Notes under the pieces: generated by a model | What the model saw: the letters and a program-made list of their open reading frames with translations, nothing else | What the model was told of the DNA's origin: nothing | Database searches by the model: none | Assembly: GCA_005776945.1 (NCBI GenBank) | Contig: SXOB01000089.1 | Location: forward strand, 1 to 43,109 | Reading direction: 5' to 3' | Origin: Pseudomonadota bacterium | GTDB lineage: Bacteria; Myxococcota_A; UBA796; GCA-2862545 | Length of the DNA: 43,109 bases | Program-made: the position numbers and the translations under genes | Shown: one piece after another, positions 1-7,503 of the stretch | Layout: each line of letters opens with the position of its first letter | How positions within the stretch are numbered: position 1 is the stretch's first letter

Positions 1-1068
1 GACGTTCGGGTACAGCTTCCGCTCGATGAAGTAGTCCTGCTCAAGCGCAGCCTGCTCCAACTCCTTGGCGAGGTCGAGCAGCGGGTCGCGGATGCCGAGC
101 GTCTCGAAGATTCGGTCGGCGTGGGTCTTGAGCAGCTTGGCTCGCGGGTCGAAGTTCTTGTAGATGCGGTGGCCAGAGCCCAGGAGGCGGACGCCCGCCT
201 TCTTGTTCTTGACGTCTTCGAGGAACTGCTTGAAGTTGCCACCGTTGCGCTTGATGTCCTCGAGCATCTCGATGACTTCCTGGTTCGCACCGCCGTGGCG
301 GGCGCCCCAGAGCGCGCAGGTGGCTGCAGCCACGCTTGCGAAGAGGTTGGCCTCCGAGGAACCGACCATGCGCATCGTGGACGTCGAGCAGTTCTGCTCG
401 TGGTCCGCGTGGAGGATGAGCAAGAGATTCAGTGCGTCTTCGATGACGCGCGGAACTTCGTAGTCCTCGGTCGGAACCGCGAACATCATGCGAAGGAAGT
501 TCGCTGGCCAGCTCAGGTGGTTCTTCGGGTACATCATCGGCTGGCCGATCGACTTCTTGTACGCGAAGGCCGCAATCGTCTTGCTCTTGGCGAGGATGCG
601 GACGATGTTGGCGTCGGTCTCCTCGGGGCCGTCAGCATAGAAGCCGGACAGCGACGCCATCATCGAGGCCATGATCGACATCGGGTGGGCCGACTTCGGG
701 TAGCCCTCGAAGAACTTCTTCATGTCCTCGTGCAGCAGCGTGTGCCGCGTGAGGTCATTCGCGAAGGCATGGATCTCGTCGTGGGTCGGCCACTTGCCGT
801 AGATCAGCAGGTAGGAGATCTCGACGAATTTGGCGTTCCCTGCGATCTGTTCGATGGGGTAGCCGCGGTACCGCAGGATGCCCTGGTCGCCGTCGATGAA
901 CGTGATCGCCGACGTGCACGCTCCGGTGTTGCCGTAGCCGGGATCCAGCGTGATCAGACCGGTTCGATCGCGCAGCTTGCGGATGTCGATGGCGCGTTCG
1001 CCTTCGCTCCCTTCAACGACGGGGAACTCAAATTCCTTACCGTCCCACACCAGTTTCGCCGTGGCCAC
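1..1068 (-). CDS. gltA: Citrate synthase, 3' end cut by window edge
   Basis: This is a type I/II citrate synthase, which condenses oxaloacetate and acetyl-CoA to citrate at the entry of the TCA cycle in the cytoplasm. The GTG start at 1068 is supported by GGAGG five bases upstream. The protein opens MATAKLVWDG and continues with GLITLDPGYGNTG and GILRYRGYPIEQIA, typical of the small N-terminal lobe of bacterial GltA. Near the window edge HGGANQEV and GSGHRIYK match conserved active-site segments, and the last codons read DYFIERKLYPNV, a signature close to the C-terminus. About 356 residues are inside the window, so roughly 70 are missing against the usual 430. The gene follows two lipoprotein genes on the same strand, with no functional link apparent. 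Confidence 0.95.
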   Translation of the reverse strand, partial: MATAKLVWDGKEFEFPVVEGSEGERAIDIRKLRDRTGLITLDPGYGNTGACTSAITFIDGDQGILRYRGYPIEQIAGNAKFVEISYLLIYGKWPTHDEIHAFANDLTRHTLLHEDMKKFFEGYPKSAHPMSIMASMMASLSGFYADGPEETDANIVRILAKSKTIAAFAYKKSIGQPMMYPKNHLSWPANFLRMMFAVPTEDYEVPRVIEDALNLLLILHADHEQNCSTSTMRMVGSSEANLFASVAAATCALWGARHGGANQEVIEMLEDIKRNGGNFKQFLEDVKNKKAGVRLLGSGHRIYKNFDPRAKLLKTHADRIFETLGIRDPLLDLAKELEQAALEQDYFIERKLYPNV

Positions 1069-1146
1069 GCACGCCTCCGAGGGGCGCGCGGCTAACGCGC
1101 TGGGGCCTGGCGCGCTGGTTGGCAAGCGTGCTTGGGTTCAGGCCCT

Positions 1147-2361
1147 TCAGGACCCGTCGGGGAGGTACCAGATGGCGATGTCCATCCGCGCCTCCGGAAT
1201 GGCGCTGCCGTGGAGTTGGACGACCGCGTCCTCCTCGTCGTAGGTCCATCCGTCAGACCACACGATTTGTCCGAACGCATCACGCTTCTCTTCGAATGCG
1301 GGGGGGACGCTTTCGCCACCGACAGCCACCCGGATCGAGTCGGGTTCGGCCGCCTGGGGAAGGGCGAACTTGGATCGGAGGCCGACGACGAGTTCGCCAA
1401 GGCGATCCAGGGCGTCGGTGAAATCGGCCGGGCCACAGTCTGGGGCGTGGATCGGCACCTTGAGGCCGCCGCTCGAGGTGACGAGCGCGTCGAGCCGATA
1501 GACGCCCCAGGGCGTGGCGATGCCGCCGCAGGCCACGGTGCTGTCTGCCTCGAGCGTCGGGCCGACAACGGCCCAAACCATAGGGAACCCAAATTCCTCG
1601 AACAGGGTCTCGTAGGGCCTCGGCAGTGCGTCGGCCTGCGCCGACCGGCGGCTGTCGTCGCCCTCGTCGGTGACGATGACAGGGATCAGCGTGCTGTCGT
1701 CGCGCAGGAAGCCGGACAGCGTCCCCACGTCCGCGGCCGTAAACACCGAAGGGTCATCGAAGCAGGCCGAAGGCGGGTCTTCGGCGGCCCGGCACATCGC
1801 CAGGAACACGGCCTCGATGGGCTCTTCGCGCCCGGAACCACAATGGCCCGTCCATTCGCCAGGGCCGCAGAGGCAGTCCAAGTAGTCTCGGCTGAGGGGG
1901 TCGGGTGCGCCACCACATGGGGTGCCGGGGTCCTCTGGCAACGCCGCGGGCGACCCGATGCACGTGGCGCCACAGAGGAGGTTCTCGAGGAACGCGCGGC
2001 TGAGGTTCGCCGTCTCGCGGGGGACGATGGCCGGGCTCCCTATGCCGGCTCCACGGTTGCCCGACGCGTCGGTCGTCGTGACGGCGATTTGGAAGTCGGC
2101 GAACGCGGCGCGGTCACCCATTTCGTCGATGGAGCGGGCCGCGAGGTCGGCCAGCCCATCGGTCCCATGTTGGGAGTCGCGGCCTGCGACCAGGTCGACA
2201 AAGGTGCCGAAGTTCTCCGCGAGCGCGCGGGTCTCGTCGAGCATCGAATCGCTGTTGTCGATCACGAAGAGGACGTCGGCGCGGTTCGAGAAGTCGTCCT
2301 GAGGCAGCGTTTCGACGTGGAACAAGGTGTACCGGTTGCACGCGGCAAGGACGACGATCAC
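1147..2361 (-). CDS. Lipoprotein with von Willebrand factor A domain
   Basis: This is a secreted lipoprotein of about 404 residues with one VWA domain. The MIDAS metal site is visible early as DVLFVIDNSDSM (DxSxS), followed by a conserved PVIVTDEGDD segment. Several Cys-rich loops lie in the middle (LLCGATCIG, DCLCGPGEW). The lipobox is VVLAAC. The GTG at 2361 overlaps the TGA of the upstream gene (GTGA), which suggests translational coupling, but it leaves only seven residues before the Cys. The frame upstream encodes RRRILLRGPVVIVVLAAC, a more normal signal peptide, so a non-canonical start such as CTG at 2376 is possible. Metal-dependent adhesion is the usual role of such domains; the ligand here is unknown. 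Confidence 0.8.
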   Translation of the reverse strand: MIVVLAACNRYTLFHVETLPQDDFSNRADVLFVIDNSDSMLDETRALAENFGTFVDLVAGRDSQHGTDGLADLAARSIDEMGDRAAFADFQIAVTTTDASGNRGAGIGSPAIVPRETANLSRAFLENLLCGATCIGSPAALPEDPGTPCGGAPDPLSRDYLDCLCGPGEWTGHCGSGREEPIEAVFLAMCRAAEDPPSACFDDPSVFTAADVGTLSGFLRDDSTLIPVIVTDEGDDSRRSAQADALPRPYETLFEEFGFPMVWAVVGPTLEADSTVACGGIATPWGVYRLDALVTSSGGLKVPIHAPDCGPADFTDALDRLGELVVGLRSKFALPQAAEPDSIRVAVGGESVPPAFEEKRDAFGQIVWSDGWTYDEEDAVVQLHGSAIPEARMDIAIWYLPDGS

Positions 2362-3533
2362 GACGGGTCCGCGCAGTAAGATTCGTCGCCGTAGGTGATG
2401 CCGGGATTGACCGTGGCGTCGTCGTCGTCGCAGTCGCCAAGCGCGCGATGGTACCCGTCGTGATCGACGTCGGGATGGACGGTCGGTTCGAGTACGCCGA
2501 CGTCCGCACAGGTCGTCGGGTTCGCGCACGAGCCCGCTGCTGACGTCGTCGCGAAGTGGCCAAGGAAGAGCAGTTGGCCTGGACGGTCGCTGCCAAACAG
2601 GTCGATGTTCACGTCGCCAACTGCGCCCGACACGCAGAAGGAGCCGCCATCATCCGACGTCGCTCGGTCGACCGCAATCGAGCCGCTCGTCCATCCAGTG
2701 ACTTCGGCTCCGGAGACGGCACCGGTGGGGGCAACGACCTTGCCAGTGATGCAGCCACCCATCGGAGCAACGCGGCCAACACTCCACCAACCGAAACTCG
2801 ACACGGTGGCCTGCAACCCGTTGTCGATGAGCTCGGTGCCGGTGATGACCCGCCAGTACCCTTCGTTGATGTCGAAACGGAGGAAGGTCTGCCCGACGTC
2901 GGCGGGGCCGTCCCATAGGAGCGTTCCGGGCGTCTGCAACCCGGTGTTGCGACCCGCCGCATCCAGCGGAGGGCCGAGCCAGACCACGCGTTCCAGGGTG
3001 ACGTCGACAAGGGTGGCGTCGCCCATCAGCGCGCTGGCGCGTCCAGGGACGGCTCGCGCCGAAGTGGCGATGGCCGTGGTCGCCTCGCCAGGGCCGGCGG
3101 CGGCGAGGCCGTCGACGGCGAGCGACCCTTCTCCCCATGAAAGGTGCAGCCCGTCGGCGGACAACTCGGCGCCGACCGCCAGGTCGGGGATGGGGACCGC
3201 AGAGGCCGGGGTCACCTCCAGGCGCGTGGTCGCTGTGGTCTCGGCGGCGATGTCGGGTGCGGCCTCTGCGTCGGCAGAGAGGGCGACGTCCCGAACGTGA
3301 ATGGGGATGTGCCCGACGGTGCCGTCGTAGAAGCGGACGACGCCTGCCCGGTCGGGCGCCGCCTTGGCGGTCAGACCGAACAGCACCTGAGCCTCGATCA
3401 TCGGCGCATCGTTCGCGTCGCGAACCAATCCAATGAGCGCGGCGCCAGCCAACGTCGTCGCAGCATCGCTTTCGTCAGGCGGGGGCGCGGCGCATCCGGC
3501 CAGCGACCCGACCAGTACGATGGTTCGCAACAT
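2358..3533 (-). CDS. Lipoprotein with carboxypeptidase-regulatory-like domains and MopE-type tail
   Basis: The 391-residue protein starts MLRTIVLVGSLAGC, a clear lipoprotein signal peptide with lipobox LAGC. Two segments resemble carboxypeptidase-regulatory-like beta-sandwich modules: residues about 33-70 (GLVRDANDAPMIEAQVLFGL) and about 258-310 (CITGKVVAPTGAVSGAEV). The C-terminus carries DVDHDGYHRALGDCDDDDAT, the Asp-rich MopE metal-binding motif common in Myxococcota and relatives. It overlaps the following VWA lipoprotein gene by 4 nt, so the two are probably made together and may act at the same surface. The start is ATG at 3533. Function beyond a surface or metal-binding role is not known. 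Confidence 0.8.
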   Translation of the reverse strand: MLRTIVLVGSLAGCAAPPPDESDAATTLAGAALIGLVRDANDAPMIEAQVLFGLTAKAAPDRAGVVRFYDGTVGHIPIHVRDVALSADAEAAPDIAAETTATTRLEVTPASAVPIPDLAVGAELSADGLHLSWGEGSLAVDGLAAAGPGEATTAIATSARAVPGRASALMGDATLVDVTLERVVWLGPPLDAAGRNTGLQTPGTLLWDGPADVGQTFLRFDINEGYWRVITGTELIDNGLQATVSSFGWWSVGRVAPMGGCITGKVVAPTGAVSGAEVTGWTSGSIAVDRATSDDGGSFCVSGAVGDVNIDLFGSDRPGQLLFLGHFATTSAAGSCANPTTCADVGVLEPTVHPDVDHDGYHRALGDCDDDDATVNPGITYGDESYCADPS

Positions 3534-3583
3534 GGGGTCTCCGGGCAGGCCGGTGTATTGTGGCCCCGACGTGTGAGGGCAGT

Positions 3584-4999
3584 GTGCAGTGGAAGAGCAG
3601 AGCGCTGGCCGTGGGCCTATCCGCGGCGGTGTGGTGGTCGCCCGGCTGGCACCACGACCTGGCCGATCCGGCTGACCGCCCTGCGCGCGCCGCGGCCGTC
3701 GCCACGTTCATGGCGGTGGCCTGGTTGACAGAGGCCTGGCCCATGGCGTGGGTGGCCGCGGTGCCGCTCTTCGCGTGGCCGCTGCTCGGCATCTTCCCGG
3801 AGGACGGGCTCGCGCGCGCTGCTTGGCCCTATGTCGATGCCTACGTCGCGATGTTCTTGGGCGGCATGGTGCTCGGCGCGGCCATGGAGGCCTGTGGGCT
3901 GCATCGTCGCGTGGCGCTTGGCGTGATGGACACCGTCGGTGGGACGCCGCGCCGCGTGTTGGCGGGCATTCTCCTCGCGACCGCTGGCGTCTCGATGTGG
4001 ATCTCGAACACGGCGACGGCCGTCATGATGTTGCCGATCGCGCTCGCCGTCGTCGTGAAGCTCGAGGCCTTGGCCGCCCGGGCGTTGCCAGCCTTCGCCG
4101 CCGCGCTGCTGCTGGCGGTGGCCTACGGGAGCAACGTCGGCGGCATCGGGACCAAAATAGGCACAGGAACAAACTCCATTCTCGTCGGCTACTTGTCGTC
4201 GGCCATGGGAACGGAGATGACCTTCCTCTCCTATCTGGCCATCGGCCTGCCCTTCGTCCTCCTCTTGTTGCCGGTCGTCTTTTGGGCCCTGTGGCGACAC
4301 GCGCGCGCGGATGCCGAGCACATCCCATCCGCGGGTGTCCTCATCGCTGCGGAGCGCCGATCGCTCGGTGCGATGTCTCGGTCAGAGGTCGTCGTTGCCG
4401 TCGCGTTCGCCCTCGGCGCACTTGGCTGGATCACGGCCGACTTCACTCGCCCGTGGTGGGCGGAAGCCGCGCCGGGGCCTTGGTCGGGGGCTGCGCTCAA
4501 GACGAAGCACGTGGAGGCGGGCGTGGGTCTCGCGCTTGCGGCGGGCCTGACGCTCGTCGGGCGTGCTGGCGTCGCAGAATGGCGCGGTTTGCCTTGGTCG
4601 ACGCTCGTTTTGCTTGGCGGCAGCTTCAGCATGGCGGCCGGCATCGAAGGGAGCGGCCTTGGCGTTCGGCTGGCGACGCTGGCCTCGGGGCTCGGGGACG
4701 CGCCTCTGCTGGCCCAAACGACGGCGGCCGCCGCCTTTGGCGTCGGACTCTCCGCGGTCGCGTCCAACACGGCGACGGTGAACGTCCTGCTGCCGGTCTT
4801 ACCTCAGACCGTGCCGGTGGCGACGACGTTGGCCATGGCGGCGTCGTGTGACTTCGCGTTGCCCGCTGGGACGCCGCCGAACGCCATCGTCGTCGGGTCC
4901 GGGCGGGTTCCCGTGCCCGTGATGATGCGGGTGGGCGTCGCGCTCGACATCGCGGCCGTGGCTTTGGCGGCCGTCTTTGGGGCGGTCTGGATCGCCTGA
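3584..4999 (+). CDS. DASS/SLC13-family anion:sodium symporter
   Basis: This is a polytopic inner-membrane transporter of about 471 residues in the divalent anion:Na+ symporter (DASS/SLC13) family, which takes up dicarboxylates, citrate, sulfate or phosphate with sodium. The two inverted-repeat signatures are visible: SMWISNTATAVMMLPIA in the first half and AVASNTATVNVLLPVLP in the second, each with the SNT substrate/Na+ motif. PAGTPPNAIVVGSG near the end is also characteristic. GTG at 3584 is preferred because GAGGG lies about 5 nt upstream; GTG at 3560 is an in-frame alternative that adds 8 residues. It is transcribed divergently from the lipoprotein pair. Substrate cannot be assigned from sequence. 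Confidence 0.88.
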   Translation: MQWKSRALAVGLSAAVWWSPGWHHDLADPADRPARAAAVATFMAVAWLTEAWPMAWVAAVPLFAWPLLGIFPEDGLARAAWPYVDAYVAMFLGGMVLGAAMEACGLHRRVALGVMDTVGGTPRRVLAGILLATAGVSMWISNTATAVMMLPIALAVVVKLEALAARALPAFAAALLLAVAYGSNVGGIGTKIGTGTNSILVGYLSSAMGTEMTFLSYLAIGLPFVLLLLPVVFWALWRHARADAEHIPSAGVLIAAERRSLGAMSRSEVVVAVAFALGALGWITADFTRPWWAEAAPGPWSGAALKTKHVEAGVGLALAAGLTLVGRAGVAEWRGLPWSTLVLLGGSFSMAAGIEGSGLGVRLATLASGLGDAPLLAQTTAAAAFGVGLSAVASNTATVNVLLPVLPQTVPVATTLAMAASCDFALPAGTPPNAIVVGSGRVPVPVMMRVGVALDIAAVALAAVFGAVWIA

Positions 5000-5076
5000 C
5001 TTCGCTCGGCGACGGGCTCGCCGATTAACAAAGGTCGTGCTCGCGCTACAAGGGCGGCCACATCAGGGAGTGTACA

Positions 5077-5855
5077 ATGTCCAGTCCGAATCTCAATCTG
5101 TTCGTGTGGCACGAGCTGTTCACGTCGGATTTGGAAGCGGGCAAGGTGGTTACGGCGCCGTTGTGGGCTGGTCCACGGCCCCATTCCCCGTGCCGGGCAT
5201 GAACTACACGATGTTCATGTCGGGCGAGACGCCGATCGGCGGCATCATGGCGCTCACCGACGCCGGTATGCCCGCGGAGGTTCCGCCGTACTGGCAGGGC
5301 ACCGTCGGCGTCGATGACTGTGATGCGACGATGGCGAAGGCCGTGGCCCTCGGCGGCAAGGTCGTCGCGCCGGCGATGGACATTCCGAATGTCGGCCGCT
5401 TTGGCATCGTCGCGGACCCGACGGGCGCCGTGGTCGGCGTCATGGCATCCAGCGATCCGGCGCCGGCCATCGACGCGAATGCGCCGGGCCGCGTGGGCTG
5501 GAACGAATTGTGGAGCAGCGACACCGCCGCCGCTTGGACCTTCTACAGCTCGCTCTTCGGCTGGGTCGAGACCGGGTCGATGGAGATGGGGCCCGGCCAG
5601 GTCTACCGGATGTTCGGCCGTCCGGGCGACGCGCAGCCCATGGGCGGTCTCGCCCCGAAGATGCCGCAGCAGCCGGTGTCCGCGTAGCTGTACTACGCGA
5701 ACGTAGAGAGCGCGGACATCGCGGCGGGACGCGCCAAGGAGCGCGGCGCACACATCTTCATGGGCCCCATGGACATCCCTGGCGGCGGCCGTTGTGCCGC
5801 TGGCGTCGACGGGCAGGGTGCAGCGTTCGCGGTCGTTTCGCACCCCGGCGTTTGA
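5077..5855 (+). pseudogene. Broken VOC-family (glyoxalase-like) protein
   Basis: The gene encodes a two-module vicinal-oxygen-chelate protein of the glyoxalase/bleomycin-resistance superfamily. ATG at 5077 follows GGGAG by 6 nt and gives MSSPNLNLFVWHELFTSDLE. The frame is lost near 5141-5150, where one base is missing, and resumes as YGAVVGWSTAPFPVPGMNY. The second module (GWNELWSSDTAAAWTFYSSL) runs into TAG at 5685-5687 and continues LYYANVESADIAAGRAKERG to a TGA at 5853-5855. Family members usually have Trp before LYY, so the amber looks like TGG to TAG. Without both lesions the protein would be about 259 residues. It is non-functional as read, or the sequence contains errors. Confidence 0.85.
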
Positions 5856-5888
5856 TTCCATGCGGTGAGCGGTGGTCGTTGGGTGGCC

Positions 5889-6617
5889 TCAGAGCAGGCC
5901 GTGCAGCGACGCCGACGCCGCCGCCTCCGCCGCTTCGTGCCGATCGTGAAAGCGAATCGTGACGGTGAGGGCTCTGGCGTCGGGGTCCACGCCGTCGGTC
6001 ACGCGCGCAATGGCGCCGATGCGGTCCGGCGGTAGGCCCTTGCCCACAAGGTAGCGGGCCGCGGCGGCCGAACGTGCCGCTGCGAGGTCCCAGTTGTCCT
6101 CGAATCGGCTGCCCGGCGGGATGGCGGCTGCGTCGGCGTGGCCGACGACTTCCAGGTCGGCGGTCCCTTGGGCGATGGCCTCACCGATGCGGCTGAGCCA
6201 GTCAAAGGCGGCAGGGTGAAGTTCGGCAGAGCCCGGCGGAAACAGGTGCCGGTTGCGGGGCACCAGGCGCAGGTCCTGCTCGACAAAGCCGATCTGCACG
6301 GTGTGATCCGTCAGGCTGCCATCCAGCGTTTTGCGCAGCGTCACCGCTTCGGGGTCCGCGACGGCGTCATGCGCGAGGGGCGACGTGTCGAGTTCGCCCT
6401 TGCCACCCAACGCCAGCCACTGAAGGATGGCGGTGGGAAGGCCACCTTGGAAGGCCGACTCGATGCTGGCTTCGATCTCCTTCATTTTGGCCGGGCTAGA
6501 GTCTTTGGTCGCATAGAGCACGGTAAAGAAGGCGAACAACAGGGTGATGAAGTCTGCGTAGGAGACGAGCCAACGTTCGTGGTTCGCGTGTTCTTCGTGC
6601 TTCTTCTTGCGCGCCAT
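5889..6617 (-). CDS. motB: Flagellar stator protein MotB
   Basis: MotB (242 residues) forms the flagellar stator with MotA and anchors it to peptidoglycan. A Lys/His-rich start (MARKKKHEEH) is followed by the single transmembrane helix WLVSYADFITLLFAFFTVLY, which holds the conserved ion-binding Asp. The C-terminal OmpA-like domain is present (LEVVGHADAAAIPPG, NWDLAAARSAAAARYL, PPDRIGAIARVTDGVDP). The gene starts 24 nt after the motA stop and is surely in the same operon. Between the helix and the OmpA domain lies a plug/linker segment of normal length. No lesion is seen. Confidence 0.95.
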   Translation of the reverse strand: MARKKKHEEHANHERWLVSYADFITLLFAFFTVLYATKDSSPAKMKEIEASIESAFQGGLPTAILQWLALGGKGELDTSPLAHDAVADPEAVTLRKTLDGSLTDHTVQIGFVEQDLRLVPRNRHLFPPGSAELHPAAFDWLSRIGEAIAQGTADLEVVGHADAAAIPPGSRFEDNWDLAAARSAAAARYLVGKGLPPDRIGAIARVTDGVDPDARALTVTIRFHDRHEAAEAAASASLHGLL

Positions 6618-6641
6618 CGTGTTCCGCCATGCGGGCGACCG

Positions 6642-7412
6642 CTAGGCGGCCTCCTTCTTCTTGTGGCCATGGGGCTCGAGGTAGGGCGTGAGCGCCTCTT
6701 CGAGGTGGCGGGGATTTTCACCCGCGGCGATGATTTCGATCCCTGTCAGAATCATCTGGCGTCCCGCGATGTCCTCGCTGACAATCTTCTTCATGCGGCT
6801 GCCGAGGGGAAGCGCGATGAGGTTGGCGATGCCGACGCCGTAGACGGTGGCGACGAACGCGATGGCGATACCCGTGCCGAGTTTCGACGGTTCGGACAGA
6901 TTGTGCATGACGTGGATCAAGCCCAAGACGGCGCCGATGATTCCGATGGTCGGCGCGAAACCACCGGCCGTCTCCCAGACTTTGCCGGCGCGGCCATATT
7001 CGTGTTCGTAGACGTCGAGCTCGAGTTCGAGCAGCTTGACGACCTGCTCTGGAGACATGCCGTCCACCAGCAAACGCAGGCCGCGGCGAAGAAAGGGGTT
7101 CTCAATGCCGTCAAGCTTCGATTCCAGAGCCAGCAGGCCTTCCTTTCGGGCATCCCCCGCGATCTGGACCATTTGTTCGAGCAGCTTTTCGGCGTTGAAG
7201 GTCTCCTTCTTGACCACCCGTGGCATGAGTCGCCACACGGCCTTCAACTCGGAGTTGGTCGACGCCAACCAGGTGGCGCTCACGGTCCCCCCCATGACGA
7301 TCAGGGCGGCCGTGGGCTGAATGAGGCTCTCGAGGGTGCCGCCTTCCAGCGAGTTGCCGCCCAAGATGGAGGCGAGCCCGAGGATGATGGCGATGAATGG
7401 AATCGGGTCCAT
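6642..7412 (-). CDS. motA: Flagellar stator protein MotA
   Basis: MotA (256 residues) is the ion-conducting stator subunit of the flagellar motor. The chosen ATG at 7412 gives MDPIPFIAIILGLASILGG, a normal first helix; an upstream extension of the open frame is not protein-like. The second hydrophobic stretch (PTAALIVMGGTVSATWLAST) and the final pair (GGFAPTIGIIGAVLGLIHVM and GIAIAFVATVYGVGIANLIA) are typical, with a long cytoplasmic loop carrying charged residues between them. GGGAG lies 5 nt upstream. A sigma-28-like promoter ends 17 nt before the start, and motB follows. The stop is TAG. Confidence 0.96.
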   Translation of the reverse strand: MDPIPFIAIILGLASILGGNSLEGGTLESLIQPTAALIVMGGTVSATWLASTNSELKAVWRLMPRVVKKETFNAEKLLEQMVQIAGDARKEGLLALESKLDGIENPFLRRGLRLLVDGMSPEQVVKLLELELDVYEHEYGRAGKVWETAGGFAPTIGIIGAVLGLIHVMHNLSEPSKLGTGIAIAFVATVYGVGIANLIALPLGSRMKKIVSEDIAGRQMILTGIEIIAAGENPRHLEEALTPYLEPHGHKKKEAA

Positions 7413-7428
7413 CGACGCTCCCGCGCCC

Positions 7429-7455
7429 CTATCGGCCGCTACGGAGGCCAGTTGA
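7429..7455 (-). promoter_or_regulatory. Sigma-28 (FliA) promoter of motAB
   Basis: On the minus strand TCAACTGG (7455-7448) and GCCGATAG (7436-7429) are separated by exactly 11 nt, close to the enterobacterial FliA consensus TAAAGTTT-N11-GCCGATAA. Transcription would start near 7422, right at the GGGAG ribosome binding site, giving a leader of about 10 nt. Three other promoters in the window share the layout with exact spacing. Confidence 0.8.
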
Positions 7456-7503
7456 GGTGTCCCTTCCGGCGGCGAGCGGGTAGCTGGAGCGGCCGGAGGG
7501 AAC

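Noticed and set aside
1069..1146. Possible terminator stem around GCGCGCC/GGCGCGC between the VWA gene and citrate synthase.
   Set aside because: The stem needs several G-U pairs and has no U tract.
6617..6644. motA TAG is in frame with the motB ATG, which would allow a MotA-MotB fusion if TAG were read through.
   Set aside because: One chance in three by frame alone; both proteins have normal separate ends and motB has its own start. TAG also ends several unrelated intact genes.
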